A stretch of 64,000 nucleotides of DNA from Halogranum amylolyticum (GCF_900110465.1 NZ_FODV01000004.1:86108-150107); one strand, 5' to 3'. Shown: positions 7,332-17,199, counted from the first letter of the stretch. Numbers and translations: made by a program. Notes: a model not told the origin generated them from the sequence alone.

Positions 7332-9017
7332 CTACTGTATCTCGTGTTCCAGTTCTCGTAGTCGTTCGTCGGTGCCGGCGACGACGACGGAGTCGCCCGC
7401 CGAGATGTCGGTGTCGTCGGCGGTGTAGAACGCACCGTCCCGGCGGACGCCGACGAGGACGACGCCGCTGTCGAGGCGCTCCTCCTCTTCGCTGAGCGTG
7501 TGGTCCACGAACGGTTCACCGTCGAACTCCACGAACCGGACCTGTCCGATGGGGTGGAAGATCCGGTCCCGGTAGATCTCGCTCGCGATCATCCGGGCGG
7601 TCGTCCGTTGTTCGGAGAGCGCGTAGTCCGCGCCCGCGTCGAACGCCTTCGAGACGTTCTCGTCTTCGGTCATCCGCGCCAGGATCTCGATGTCGTCGGT
7701 CATCGCGCGGCCGACGGCAGCCGTCAACAGCGCCGTGTCGTCGTCGTCGACGGCGACGACGAGCGCCGTCGCGTCCTCGACGCCGGCCTCCGAGAGCACC
7801 GTCCGCTCGCTGGCGTCGCCGACGACGTCCGCGTCGGTCGTCTCGTCGACGTCGAGCGTCGTCACGTCCACCCCGTCCGGGAGGCTATCGACCACCGACT
7901 GCCCCGCCTCGCCGAGACCGGCGACGACGACGCTCGAGTGAGTGCGTGGCGACCGGATTCCCGTCACCTGCGTCCGTATCGCGTCGAACGCCTCTTCGGG
8001 GCCGACGACCACGAGCGTCGCGTTGGACGTGAGCACGTCCTCCTCGCGCGGCGGCAGTCGGAGCTCACCGTCGATCCAGGCGGCGACGACCCTCAGCTCC
8101 GGGTTCGAGGCGATTGCGGTCTTTCCAACCGACTCACCGTGCAGCGGGCCGCTGCGGCGGACGAGCAGCTCGCGGACGACGGGTCCGTCGCCGATCACGT
8201 CCGGCGCGGTCTCGGCGTTGAACGTGACGGAGGCCTTCTCGGCCAGCCGCTGTCCGATGAGCGCCGGCAGACAGACGACGCAGTCGGCGCCGACTCGCTC
8301 GAGCGCCTCGCGTCGCTGGGGCGTCTCGGTGAGACAGACGATACGCGCGTTCTCGTTCAGCTGGCGGGCGGTGAGCACGATGCTCGCGTTCCGGTTTCGG
8401 GCGTCGACGACGACGAGTCCGGCGTCTCCGACCGACGCCCGCTGCAGCGTCTCGGTCTTCGTCGGGTCGCCGTCGATCACCTGGTAGTCGCGGTTCGAGA
8501 GGTCTAGCGCCTCCTCCTTGTCGGAGTCGACGAGGACGTACTCCACGTCGGACTCCTGCAGTTCGTCGAGCAGGACGTCCTTGCCGCGTCCGTACTCACA
8601 GACGACGACGTGACCGTCTTTGGCGGTCAACCGCTCGTCGAGGATGACCGGCGCACGCTCGAACAGCGGGATGATGAGGATTCGGAGGGTGACAAAGCCC
8701 ATGATGACGCCGGAGATCTGATACCAGGCGAGCAGTGCGTTCATGATATCCGACTGCCACGGGGCGTCACCCCCGTAACCAGTGGTGGTCAACGTGTTGA
8801 TGACGGTCTGCAGCGACCGCAGAAACGACCGCTCTTCGCCCTCGAAGCGTGCCATCCCGATCTGGTAGATGACGGCGTAGACGAGGATGATCGCGACCAA
8901 GACGAGGATGAACTTCAGGACCTTCCACTGTCGCTCCGAGAGGTCGCCGAGTGACTCGACAGACGAGAGACGTTTGAGCTGTTGTTCAAGCGGAGAACCT
9001 GGACGGCTTGAACTCAT
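7332..9017 (-). CDS. Two-TM potassium channel with two RCK (TrkA-N/TrkA-C) modules
   Basis: 561 residues. TM1 is near 31-55, a pore helix and filter TTTGYGG are near 85, and TM2 is near 97-120, giving the Kch/MthK plan. Then come two Rossmann RCK_N domains, starting HVVVCEYGRG and VVVAGLGEAG, each followed by an RCK_C domain that may bind a ligand. It probably conducts K+ under ligand control, important in salt-in cells. The filter GYGG differs from the usual GYGD or GFGD. The N-terminus is a cytosolic tail of about 30 residues. The ilvD gene lies upstream on the same strand, 132 bases away. Confidence 0.9.
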   Translation of the reverse strand: MSSSRPGSPLEQQLKRLSSVESLGDLSERQWKVLKFILVLVAIILVYAVIYQIGMARFEGEERSFLRSLQTVINTLTTTGYGGDAPWQSDIMNALLAWYQISGVIMGFVTLRILIIPLFERAPVILDERLTAKDGHVVVCEYGRGKDVLLDELQESDVEYVLVDSDKEEALDLSNRDYQVIDGDPTKTETLQRASVGDAGLVVVDARNRNASIVLTARQLNENARIVCLTETPQRREALERVGADCVVCLPALIGQRLAEKASVTFNAETAPDVIGDGPVVRELLVRRSGPLHGESVGKTAIASNPELRVVAAWIDGELRLPPREEDVLTSNATLVVVGPEEAFDAIRTQVTGIRSPRTHSSVVVAGLGEAGQSVVDSLPDGVDVTTLDVDETTDADVVGDASERTVLSEAGVEDATALVVAVDDDDTALLTAAVGRAMTDDIEILARMTEDENVSKAFDAGADYALSEQRTTARMIASEIYRDRIFHPIGQVRFVEFDGEPFVDHTLSEEEERLDSGVVLVGVRRDGAFYTADDTDISAGDSVVVAGTDERLRELEHEIQ

Positions 9018-9149
9018 CTAGTTACTTCTTCGCCGTCAGACAGATTAGTGCTCTGGCTCCGATCCACGCAGGACGCCGTCGACTCCAACGTCACGCGGTC
9101 GCTCGCTTCGCTCGCTCCCTCGCAAAATGTGGATCAAAAGGGAGACAGC

Positions 9150-10904
9150 TCAGTCTCGCTGCTTCGCACCGGGGTTCGTCACCGCGCCGTTCGCGGCGGA
9201 GCCGAAGTCGTTGGCGTACTTCGCGAGGACGCCGGACGTGTACGGCGGGTCACGCGGTTCCCAGTCGTCTCTCCGGGCGTCGAGCTCCTCCTCGGAGAGG
9301 TCGACCGACAGTTCGCGTTCCGGGATGTCGACGGTCACCTCGTCGCCGTCTTCGAGCAGGGCGATTGGACCGCCGACGGCCGCCTCGGGCGCGACGTGGC
9401 CGACCATCGGTCCGCGCGTCGCACCGGAGAACCGCCCGTCGGTCAGCAGCGCCACGTCGTCCTCGTGGCCCTGGCCGACGACGGCGGCGGTGACGCCCAG
9501 CATCTCGCGCATCCCGGGACCGCCTTTCGGTCCCTCGTTGCGGATACAGATGACGTCGCCGGACTCGATGTGTCCTTCCTGGACGTAGCGCATCGCGTCC
9601 TCCTCACCCTCGAAGACGCGGGCGGGGCCGGTGTGGTGGAACGCGTCGTCGCCGGTCACCTTCAGCACCGCACCGTCGGGTGCGAGGTTGCCGGTGAGAA
9701 TCTTGATCGCTCCCTCTTCCTGATACGGGTCGTCGACGGTGTAGATGAACTCGCCCGAGACGTCCTCGTCGTCGGGGAGGTCGAGCTGTTCGAGCTCCTC
9801 GCTGATCGTCCGGCCGGTGACCGTCATCGCGTCGCCGTGGAACAGGCCGGCGTCGACTAGCCGCCGGACGACGACCGGGAGACCGCCCTCCTCGTGGAGG
9901 TCGTTCATCACCTTCGTGCCGCCGGGTTGGAGGTTGGCGATCTTCGGCGTCCGGCGGGAGATCTCGTCGAACTCCTCGATGGAGAGGTCGATGCCGGCTT
10001 CGGCGGCGAGCGCGAGCAGGTGGAGGACAGCGTTCGTCGACCCGCCGATGGCGACCTGGATGGCGATGGCGTTCTCGAAGGACTCCTTCGTCAGGATGTC
10101 CGAGGGGCGCAGATCGTTCTCGACGGCTTCGAGGACGGCTTCGCCGGCGCGACGGGCCACGTCGTAGCGCTCCTCGGACTCTGCGGGCGGGGAAGCCGAG
10201 CCCAGTGGTGCGAGGCCGAGCGCCTCGGAGATGGAGGCCATCGTGTTCGCGGTGAACATCCCGCCGCAGGAGCCTGCACCGGGGCAGGCGTGCCGCTCCA
10301 GGTCGTCGAGTTCGTCGGCGCTCATCTTCCCCTCCGCGTAGGTGCCGACGCCCTCGAAGACGTTCTGGACGGTCACGTCGCGACCCTCGTGTTGGCCGGG
10401 CATGATGGAGCCGCCGTAGAGGAAGACGGAGGGGAGGTCCGTCCGGATGGCGGCCATCATCATCCCGGGGAGGTTCTTGTCACAGCCGGCGACCGTGACG
10501 AGCGCGTCCATTCGCTCGCCGAACGAGACGAGTTCGACGGAGTCGGCGATGACCTCCCGCGAGATGAGCGAGGCCTTCATCCCCTCGGTGCCCATCGAGA
10601 TGGCGTCGGAGATGGTGATGGTGCCGAACTCGATGGGCATCCCGCCGTTGTCGTCGACGCCGTCGATGGCCGCCTGTGCGACGTCGTCGAGGTGGACGTT
10701 ACACGGCGTGATGTCGGCGGCGGGGTTGGCGATACCGACCATCGGCGAGGAGAGGTCCTCGTCGTCGAACCCCATCGCGCGGAACATCGCGCGGTGGGGG
10801 GCGCGCTCTGCACCCTGCGTCACTTCCGAACTGCGGAGTCGCGGGTCTTTCTCGCCCGCGAAGGGGTCCTCCTCTTCCTGCTCGGGCGGCTGCTGATTGC
10901 TCAT
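9150..10904 (-). CDS. ilvD: Dihydroxy-acid dehydratase
   Basis: 584 residues. It catalyses the third step of isoleucine and valine synthesis, dehydrating 2,3-dihydroxy acids to 2-keto acids. Iron-sulfur ligands and active-site blocks are clear: [29 protein letters not shown], and the C-terminal [13 protein letters not shown] with the catalytic Ser. The N-terminal 25 residues are a disordered, Gln/Glu-rich tail typical of haloarchaea. Length is normal. It is monocistronic or weakly linked to the downstream channel gene. Confidence 0.96.
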   Translation of the reverse strand: MSNQQPPEQEEEDPFAGEKDPRLRSSEVTQGAERAPHRAMFRAMGFDDEDLSSPMVGIANPAADITPCNVHLDDVAQAAIDGVDDNGGMPIEFGTITISDAISMGTEGMKASLISREVIADSVELVSFGERMDALVTVAGCDKNLPGMMMAAIRTDLPSVFLYGGSIMPGQHEGRDVTVQNVFEGVGTYAEGKMSADELDDLERHACPGAGSCGGMFTANTMASISEALGLAPLGSASPPAESEERYDVARRAGEAVLEAVENDLRPSDILTKESFENAIAIQVAIGGSTNAVLHLLALAAEAGIDLSIEEFDEISRRTPKIANLQPGGTKVMNDLHEEGGLPVVVRRLVDAGLFHGDAMTVTGRTISEELEQLDLPDDEDVSGEFIYTVDDPYQEEGAIKILTGNLAPDGAVLKVTGDDAFHHTGPARVFEGEEDAMRYVQEGHIESGDVICIRNEGPKGGPGMREMLGVTAAVVGQGHEDDVALLTDGRFSGATRGPMVGHVAPEAAVGGPIALLEDGDEVTVDIPERELSVDLSEEELDARRDDWEPRDPPYTSGVLAKYANDFGSAANGAVTNPGAKQRD

Positions 10905-11090
10905 GCTCGGGAGTTGCGGTCGAGGCTGATAAAGGGACGCGACACGACAAGGATTGCTGTCGAATCGACGGCGTGTCGACCGATCGCACTATCCGTCGGA
11001 TCGCTTATTAATTTGAGCAGTAGTATAAGATAGAATCATCTTTCTACTACACCTAGATATATGTACGAAGTCTTAGTACAACAATCGTGT

Positions 11091-12629
11091 ATGACGGACG
11101 AAGCCACGGACGACGGGAGCAGCGGGCAGTCGCCGACGGATCGGAACGAGCGCGAGCGGCGTCGTGCATCGATGCGCGAGACCGCCAGGCGCGAAGCCGA
11201 GGCGGGAGCGGCCCGCGCGGACCCCGACGAGCGGGCACGCCGGGCCGCGGCGATCGAACGAACGCGCAACGCCGCCGAGACGACGTGGACGGATCTCCTC
11301 CCGTCGAGTGAAGCGGCCGGTACGGTCGGGAGAGACGACGCGGACGGGGCAGGCGGGCCCGGCGTCACCCGTCGGCAGGTGCTCGGCGCGCTCGGCGTCG
11401 CCGGTCTCGGCGCGGCCGGGACGGCGACCGTCGCCGACACCGCGACGGCCGCTTCCGGTGACCTCGTCGCGTTCCAGTACTTCCACGAGACGTGGCCCAC
11501 CATCACGGACAACCTCTCGAAGGTCGCCGACAAGGGGTACGACGCCGTCTGGATTCAGGCACCACAGCAGAGCGATCTGACGTGGGAGGACCAGGACGGA
11601 CGTAACGACCCGCCGCTCGGTTACCAACCGGTCGACTTCACGACGTTCGACAGCGAGTTCGGGACGGAGGCGGATCTCCAGACGCTCGTCGACACGGCCC
11701 ACAGCGAGGGGCTGGAGGTGTACTTCGACTGCGTGATGAATCACATGGCGACGGGGTACGACTACGACTTCCCGCGGTTCAGCTACGACGACTTCCACCA
11801 CGACGTCGGTTCTATCGACGACTACGACGACGACCATCAGGTCGAACACGGTGAACTGCTCGGCCTCCCGGACCTCGCGCAGTACGAGTCCTCGACGTCG
11901 GACTACGTCCGCGGCGAACTGATGAACTACATGGAGAAGATGGCCTCCTTCGACGCGGACGGCTACCGCTACGACGCCGTCAAACACGTCGAAGAGAAGT
12001 ACTGGCGCGACTACGCCAACCCGAAGGCCGACGAACTGGGGATGAAACGCGTCGGTGAGGTGTTCAGCGGGAGCGTCGACTACGTCCAGACCTACGCCGA
12101 CACCGGGATGGACGCGTTCGACTACCCGCTGTACTTCGTTCTCGACTCGGTGTTCGAGTACGGCGACATGAGTCGCCTCGCCGGTGCCGGCCTCGTCGCA
12201 CAGGACCCGTGGCACGCTCGACCGTTCGTTCAGAACCACGACGAGGGGGCACCTTCACAGTATCATCTCGCCCACGCGTTCGTGCTCACCATCGAGGGGT
12301 TCCCGATGGTGTACAACCTCTACCCGAACGCCATCCTCGACGACTCGGACGTCAACAACATGGTGTGGGTTCGCAAGAACCTCTGTGGCGGCGAGACGTA
12401 CTTCCGGCACACGAGTTACGACCTCGCAATCTACGAACGGTACAACAACCTGCTGGTCGGGCTGAACAACGACGGGTCGTCGACGAAGACGCAGAACGTC
12501 TACACCTCGTGGGCGAACACGACGCTCCACGACTACAGCGGGTCGATGGGCGACGTCACGACCGACGCGAACGGGTACGTCGACGTCACCGTCCCGGCGG
12601 AGGACTGGGTGTTCTACGCGCCGTACTGA
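11091..12629 (+). CDS. Tat-exported GH13 alpha-amylase
   Basis: 512 residues from ATG 11091 (ATG 11061 is an alternative). The first about 85 residues are charged and disordered. Then comes the twin-arginine signal TRRQVLGALGVAGLGAAG. The GH13 barrel follows with region I DCVMNH, region II GYRYDAVKH (nucleophile Asp), region III GEVF (acid/base Glu) and region IV FVQNHD. A C-terminal beta domain ends at FYAPY. It should hydrolyse starch outside the cell. A twin-arginine motif this far from the start is unusual, and no start codon lies close before it. A TATA-like AGTATAAGAT is at 11022. Confidence 0.9.
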   Translation: MTDEATDDGSSGQSPTDRNERERRRASMRETARREAEAGAARADPDERARRAAAIERTRNAAETTWTDLLPSSEAAGTVGRDDADGAGGPGVTRRQVLGALGVAGLGAAGTATVADTATAASGDLVAFQYFHETWPTITDNLSKVADKGYDAVWIQAPQQSDLTWEDQDGRNDPPLGYQPVDFTTFDSEFGTEADLQTLVDTAHSEGLEVYFDCVMNHMATGYDYDFPRFSYDDFHHDVGSIDDYDDDHQVEHGELLGLPDLAQYESSTSDYVRGELMNYMEKMASFDADGYRYDAVKHVEEKYWRDYANPKADELGMKRVGEVFSGSVDYVQTYADTGMDAFDYPLYFVLDSVFEYGDMSRLAGAGLVAQDPWHARPFVQNHDEGAPSQYHLAHAFVLTIEGFPMVYNLYPNAILDDSDVNNMVWVRKNLCGGETYFRHTSYDLAIYERYNNLLVGLNNDGSSTKTQNVYTSWANTTLHDYSGSMGDVTTDANGYVDVTVPAEDWVFYAPY

Positions 12630-12630
12630 C

Positions 12631-13344
12631 CTACTCCTCGTCGCTCTCGCCGCGGTCGCTCGCTCCGTTCTCCTCGTCTGCCTCCTTCTCCTCGTCCGCC
12701 TCGTCTTCGTCCCGCTGCGCCAACCCGGCCAGATGGCTCCCTTCGGGGACAATGATCTCCTCGGCACCCAGTCGGGCAGCGTTCTCGCTGCCGGGTAGAC
12801 AGAAGACCGTGACTCCGTCGACGACGCCGCCGATCGCTCGCGTCCCGACGACGCGCGTCCCGATCTCGTCGTAAGAGAGTCGACGGAAGAGTTCGCCGAA
12901 CCCCGGCAGCGTCTTCTCGATGAGCGGTTCGGTGGCCTCGACGGTGACGTCGTCGGGAGTGACGCCCGTCCCCCCCGTCGTGACGACGACGTCGACGTCT
13001 TCTCGGCCGACCAGGTTGTGAACCTCGCCCTGTACCTTGTCGTAGTCGTCGGGCAGGAGGTTGCGCACGGTGATGTCGTCGTCGTTGGCCTCGATGGCCG
13101 TCTCGATGGCGTCGCCAGCGGGGTCGTCGTCGAGCGACCGGGAGGAGGAGACGGTGACGACGGCGTACCGGACGGTGTCGACGTCGTGGTGGTGGTGGCC
13201 GTGTTCCTCGTCGTGCGTCTTGCCGTGGTCGTCTCCGTGGGAGTGCTCGTCGTGAGTGTCGGCGTCCGCGTGGGTGTGGTCGTCCTGTTCGTGGTCGCCT
13301 TCCAGTTCGTGCTCGTCGCGTCCGTGGAGCGGGTCCTCGCTCAT
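12631..13344 (-). CDS. moaB: MoaB/MogA-family molybdenum cofactor protein with His-rich tail
   Basis: 237 residues. From about residue 57 it is a MoaB/Mog domain: YAVVTVSSSRS, the molybdopterin-binding VVTTGGTGVTPDDVT and the GTRAIGGVVDGVTVFCLPGS block. It adenylylates molybdopterin before metal insertion. Residues 1-55 are a His/Asp tail with about 16 histidines, ending HGHHHH, likely metal-binding. The C-terminal about 25 residues are almost all Glu, Asp and Ala. The window also encodes two molybdenum/tungsten enzyme genes (formate dehydrogenase and an AOR homologue). It converges on the amylase gene, one base apart. Confidence 0.9.
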   Translation of the reverse strand: MSEDPLHGRDEHELEGDHEQDDHTHADADTHDEHSHGDDHGKTHDEEHGHHHHDVDTVRYAVVTVSSSRSLDDDPAGDAIETAIEANDDDITVRNLLPDDYDKVQGEVHNLVGREDVDVVVTTGGTGVTPDDVTVEATEPLIEKTLPGFGELFRRLSYDEIGTRVVGTRAIGGVVDGVTVFCLPGSENAARLGAEEIIVPEGSHLAGLAQRDEDEADEEKEADEENGASDRGESDEE

Positions 13345-13484
13345 GCCTCCCGCTTCGGAACGTGAGCGGAAAAATCACCACGTCGTTCACTTTCGCTCCG
13401 CTCTTTCGACAGACGACGAACTACGGGCAAGACATTCTACGAAAGCTCACAGTTTTACATCTTCGGGTGAACGGACGAATTACG

Positions 13485-14525
13485 ATGAAGGCCGTTCAAT
13501 TTACGGAACACGGCGACCGCGACGTGCTGACTTACGACGAGTTCGACGACCCCGAACCGGACCGCGACGAGGTACTCGTCGACGTCAAGGCCGGCGCGTT
13601 GAACCACCTCGACATCTGGACGCGGAAGGGACTGCCGGGCGTCGATCTCGACATGCCGCACATCCCCGGCAGCGACGCCGCGGGCGTCGTCGAGGCCGTC
13701 GGCGAGGCCGTCACCCGCTTCGAGGAGGGCGACCACGTCGCCGTCAGTGCCGGCGTCGCCTGCGGACAGTGCGAGTTCTGTCGCGACGGCGATCCGTCGC
13801 TCTGTGTCCGCTTCCACATCATCGGTGAACACGTCCGCGGCGTCCACGCCGAGAAGGCGACTGTCCCGGAAGACAATCTCGTCCCGGTGCCGGACCACGT
13901 CGACTGGGAGGTCGCCGGGTCGGCGTCGCTCGTCTTCCAGACCGCGTGGCGGATGCTCGTCGACCGCGCCGACCTCGAGGCCGGCGAGAAGGTACTCGTG
14001 CTCGGCGCGTCGGGCGGGGTCGGCCACGCCGCGGTCCAGATCGCCGACTACGCCGGCGCGGAGGTGTTCGCGACGGCCTCGACCGAGGAGAAACTCGAGT
14101 ACGCCCGCGACTGCGGTGCGGACCACGTCATCAACTACGAAGACGACGACTTCGCCGAGGAGATCAAAGAGCTGACCGGGAAGCGCGGTGTCGACGTCGT
14201 CGTCGACCACGTCGGCGAGGCGACGTACCAGGACTCGCTGAAGAGCCTCGCGAAGGGCGGTCGCGTCGTCACCTGCGGCGCGACGACCGGACCGAACCCC
14301 GATGCGGGTCTCAACCGCATCTTCTGGAACCAGCTGTCGGTCATCGGGTCGACGATGGCGACGCCCGGACAGGTCGACGACGTGCTCGAACTCGTCTGGG
14401 ACGGCACCTTCGAACCCCGCATCCGCGAGACGGTACCGATGAGCGAGGCCGACCGCGCCCACGAGATGATCGAGAACCGTGAGGGCTTTGGTAAAGTGGT
14501 GGTAATCCCCGATAGTGAGCTCTGA
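13485..14525 (+). CDS. Zinc-dependent alcohol dehydrogenase (MDR superfamily)
   Basis: 346 residues. The GroES-like half holds the catalytic-zinc region GALNHLDIW and the structural-zinc loop CGQCEFCRDGDPSLC (four Cys). The Rossmann half has VLGASGGVGHAAVQIA, so NAD(P) binding is expected. It oxidises an alcohol or reduces an aldehyde of unknown structure. GTTTTAC at about 13452 lies some 29 bases before the ATG, consistent with a leaderless promoter. Its last 11 bases overlap the next gene. Confidence 0.9.
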   Translation: MKAVQFTEHGDRDVLTYDEFDDPEPDRDEVLVDVKAGALNHLDIWTRKGLPGVDLDMPHIPGSDAAGVVEAVGEAVTRFEEGDHVAVSAGVACGQCEFCRDGDPSLCVRFHIIGEHVRGVHAEKATVPEDNLVPVPDHVDWEVAGSASLVFQTAWRMLVDRADLEAGEKVLVLGASGGVGHAAVQIADYAGAEVFATASTEEKLEYARDCGADHVINYEDDDFAEEIKELTGKRGVDVVVDHVGEATYQDSLKSLAKGGRVVTCGATTGPNPDAGLNRIFWNQLSVIGSTMATPGQVDDVLELVWDGTFEPRIRETVPMSEADRAHEMIENREGFGKVVVIPDSEL

Positions 14526-14826
14526 GACCGACCACGACGGGAGAACAGACGGCGGCTACGTCCACCGCCCCGACGGCACCGAGGAACCGGCCAGCGACGC
14601 GTCGGCGGTCGAAGGTGGGTTCGGCCGACAGGGGTGGCTGCTCGTCGCCGTCGTCGTCCTCTCGTTTCTCGTCGTCCCCGGGAGTATCTACCTCTTTCCG
14701 GGTATTCCGGCGTCGTTCGGTATCCCCTACATCGCGGCGTTCCTCGCGCTCCCGATGCTGCCGGCGCTCGTACTCGGCCTGACGGCCGTCTGGACGATGA
14801 CGGCCGCGACCAACGGCCGCGACTGA
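14515..14826 (+). CDS. Small two-span membrane protein, hypothetical
   Basis: 103 residues from GTG 14515, overlapping the dehydrogenase end by 11 bases. A hydrophilic N-terminus of about 40 residues is followed by two hydrophobic helices (LLVAVVVLSFLVVPGSIYLF and AAFLALPMLPALVLGLTAVW). The overlap suggests coupled translation. Function unknown. Confidence 0.7.
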   Translation: MSSETDHDGRTDGGYVHRPDGTEEPASDASAVEGGFGRQGWLLVAVVVLSFLVVPGSIYLFPGIPASFGIPYIAAFLALPMLPALVLGLTAVWTMTAATNGRD

Positions 14827-14900
14827 GCCGGGTGCGTCACTGCTTCCGACGAAGACCGACGGTAGGTAGTGCGTAACTGCCGAACAGGGGAAACAAGTAT

Positions 14901-15332
14901 ATGCCCTGCCACGGCGTACCACAGTACGTGAACGAACAGTACGTCAACCACGGGTTGCCCCGCCCGACGCCGTCGCTCCCGCCCGAGACGGTGGTCGAAC
15001 TCCAACTCGACGCCCTCCGCGCCAACGACGACCCGTATCCCGACAGTGGCATCGAGACCGCGTTCGTCTTCGCCTCGCCCGCCGTCCGCCGCGTCGTCGG
15101 CCCGTTGACTCGCTTCTCGAAGGTCGTCAGGAGCGAGCGCTACGCACCGCTCGTCGACTTCGACCGCGTCGGGACGACTCCCATCGAACGGTACGGCGAC
15201 GACGCCCGACAGGAGGTGACCGTCGTCGACGACGACGGCCACGAGACCGTCTACGAGTTCCGCCTCGCCCGTCAGCCGTCGGGCCGGTTCGTCGACTGCT
15301 GGCTCACCGAGGCGGTCGTCCGCATCGCGTAG
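14901..15332 (+). CDS. DUF4864-like protein
   Basis: 143 residues. The segment IETAFVFASPAVRRVVGPLTRF followed by YAPLVDFD resembles the DUF4864 pattern, in which a helix-loop signature FASP precedes a cystatin-like sheet. The stretch VVDDDGHETVYEFRLARQPSGRFVDCWLT would form the C-terminal strands. No signal or membrane segment. The start is uncertain: ATG 14901 and GTG 14928 are both possible. Function unknown. Confidence 0.65.
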   Translation: MPCHGVPQYVNEQYVNHGLPRPTPSLPPETVVELQLDALRANDDPYPDSGIETAFVFASPAVRRVVGPLTRFSKVVRSERYAPLVDFDRVGTTPIERYGDDARQEVTVVDDDGHETVYEFRLARQPSGRFVDCWLTEAVVRIA

Positions 15333-15397
15333 TCCCCACCGACGTTCGACCCCCACCGCACGCAACCGCTAATACCGCCGGGTGCGCACTGGTAGCG

Positions 15398-16294
15398 ATG
15401 AACGTCGAGACCGCGACTCCCGAGGGCTACCCGGCCGAAGATCCGGGCGAGTCGGTGTACGTCGAGACCAACGGCGTCCGACTACACACCGTCCAGACCG
15501 GACCGGAAGACGGGCCGCTCGTCGTCCTCCTCCACGGGTTCCCCGAGTTCTGGTACGGCTGGCACGACCTACTGCGACCGCTGTCGAACGCCGGCTACCG
15601 CGTCGTCGTTCCCGACCAGCGCGGGTACAACCTCAGCGACAAACCCGACGGCGTCGACGCCTACCACCTCGACGAACTCGCCGCCGACGTCGTCGGTCTC
15701 GTCGACGCCCTCGGTGCAGAGAGCGCGTACCTCGTCGGCCACGACTGGGGGGCGGCGGTCGCGTGGTGGGTCGCCCTCCATCACCCCGACCGGGTCGAGA
15801 AACTCTGCGTCGTCAACGTTCCGCACCCCCACGTCTTCGACCGGACGATGCGTCGCCACTGGGACCAGCGCTTCCGGAGTTGGTACGTCCTCTTCTTCCA
15901 GCTGCCGGTCGTCCCCGAACTGGTCTCGCGAGTCCACGGCTGGCAGCCGCTCGTCCGGACGATGCGCCGGACGAGCCTCCCGGGGACGTTCACCGTCGCC
16001 GACTTCGAGCGCTACCGGGAGGCGTGGAACCGACCCGGCGCGTTCCGTGCGATGCTCAACTGGTATCGGGCTATCGTCCGCAGTCGCCCGCGGCCGCGAC
16101 GGACCCGAGTGACGGTGCCGACGCTCGTCGTCTGGGGTGAGCGCGACCGGTTCCTCCGGAAGTCGATGGCCCGCGAGAGCGTCGACCTGTGTGACGACGG
16201 CCGACTCCTGCGCTGTGAAGACGCGACCCACTGGGTCCACCACGAGGAGTCCGTCCGCGTGGCGGAGGCGCTCCTCGAGTTCTTCGCGGAGTGA
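15398..16294 (+). CDS. Alpha/beta hydrolase, epoxide hydrolase-like
   Basis: 298 residues. The oxyanion motif HGFPEFWYGW is at about residue 46 and the nucleophile elbow GHDWGAA has Asp as nucleophile, as in epoxide hydrolases and haloalkane dehalogenases. The later acid is in WGERDRF and the catalytic His in ATHWVHHE. HGFPE and the lid region favour epoxide hydrolase. It stands alone; the substrate is unknown. Confidence 0.88.
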   Translation: MNVETATPEGYPAEDPGESVYVETNGVRLHTVQTGPEDGPLVVLLHGFPEFWYGWHDLLRPLSNAGYRVVVPDQRGYNLSDKPDGVDAYHLDELAADVVGLVDALGAESAYLVGHDWGAAVAWWVALHHPDRVEKLCVVNVPHPHVFDRTMRRHWDQRFRSWYVLFFQLPVVPELVSRVHGWQPLVRTMRRTSLPGTFTVADFERYREAWNRPGAFRAMLNWYRAIVRSRPRPRRTRVTVPTLVVWGERDRFLRKSMARESVDLCDDGRLLRCEDATHWVHHEESVRVAEALLEFFAE

Positions 16295-16318
16295 CCTGGG
16301 GAGTCGACGACAAAACGT

Positions 16319-16576
16319 TTGACGGCGACGACTCAACCGCTCGCCGTCTCCTCCCGACGTTCGCGTCGCTCGCTTCTCGATGTGGTCGCGATCGACCTGC
16401 TCGAACCCGCAGACTACCGACTCGAGATCGGCAGCGACGGGGAGAAAGCGACCGCTGTAGTCGGCTCCGAGCTGTTCGACCGCAGCGACTCGGCGACCGA
16501 CGTCGCGGTTCGGGCGGACCGCGCCGTCACGGACCGAACTGTCTCGACGACCATGGGGTGTAGCCTGCTGTCCTGA
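16319..16576 (+). CDS. Doubtful 85-codon frame
   Basis: An open frame filling most of the 286-base gap between the hydrolase and the NYN gene. Its middle (VVAIDLLEPADYRLEIGSDG) and its high GC at third positions look partly like coding sequence, but the ends do not. I recognise no family and see no promoter. It may be a gene remnant or chance. Confidence 0.2.
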   Translation: MTATTQPLAVSSRRSRRSLLDVVAIDLLEPADYRLEIGSDGEKATAVVGSELFDRSDSATDVAVRADRAVTDRTVSTTMGCSLLS

Positions 16577-16580
16577 ACGC

Positions 16581-17036
16581 TCACTCGCCGAGCGTGACGC
16601 TCTCGGTGGCGGAGTTCCGCAGCGCGTCCGACCGACCGTGGGTACCGGGTGCGATGGCGAACGTCCGCATCCCGTAGGCGTTTGCGACCTCCAGCACCGG
16701 TTTGAAGTCGGTGTCGCGGGAGGCGATGGCGAACGTCTCCGCACGGCCTTCGACGGCGACGCGGGTCGCGTCGACGGCGAGTTTCACGTCGACGTCGCCG
16801 CTGGTCACGACGACCTCGTAGCCGCGGGCTTCGGCGGCCTGGATCAGGCCGGGCGTGGCGTGTTCGTCGACGTAGAGGCGGATGGCCACGAGTCGGCCCG
16901 CCTCTTTCGCGGCTTCGCGCACGTCGTCGAGGTCGACGTCGAACTCGTCTCGGAGGATGTTCGGCCCGTCGACGAACAGCGCCACCCCTTCTCGATGGCC
17001 ACGTGAGTCGTCGGGACGACCGTCCAGCACGTCCAT
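16581..17036 (-). CDS. NYN-domain (LabA/DUF88-like) protein, possible RNase
   Basis: 151 residues of a PIN-like NYN fold. Conserved acidic positions appear in LFVDGPNIL, SGDVDVKLAVDA and ASRDTDF, which would bind Mg2+ at a nuclease centre. The archaeal members form a family of NYN proteins with unknown targets. A TATA-like ATATTGG lies about 26 bases before the ATG on the minus strand. Nuclease activity is inferred from the family. Confidence 0.8.
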   Translation of the reverse strand: MDVLDGRPDDSRGHREGVALFVDGPNILRDEFDVDLDDVREAAKEAGRLVAIRLYVDEHATPGLIQAAEARGYEVVVTSGDVDVKLAVDATRVAVEGRAETFAIASRDTDFKPVLEVANAYGMRTFAIAPGTHGRSDALRNSATESVTLGE

Positions 17037-17164
17037 ACCGTTGAAAGTCGGTGGGGACCAATATCGTTGCTGATTTCACGCCGGTGGCGTGCGCACCTTT
17101 CAAATATATTCCAGTGTTTGGCGCGAGTAATGTGATTTGTTATATACAAGAAAAAAAGAAAAAA

Positions 17165-17175
17165 TATAAATATAG
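17165..17175 (+). promoter_or_regulatory. TATA box of the halolysin gene
   Basis: TATAAATATAG, in a strongly AT-rich stretch, is centred 30 bases before the ATG at 17200. This is a clear archaeal promoter with a near-leaderless start. Confidence 0.65.
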
Positions 17176-17199
17176 ACGGTCTGCAGTACAGGTCGCATC

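Noticed and set aside
9070..9125. CGGTCGCTCGCTTCGCTCGCTCC repeat-like sequence in the channel/ilvD gap
   Set aside because: Short GC-rich runs of this kind are common in haloarchaeal intergenic DNA; no second copy or structure with meaning seen.
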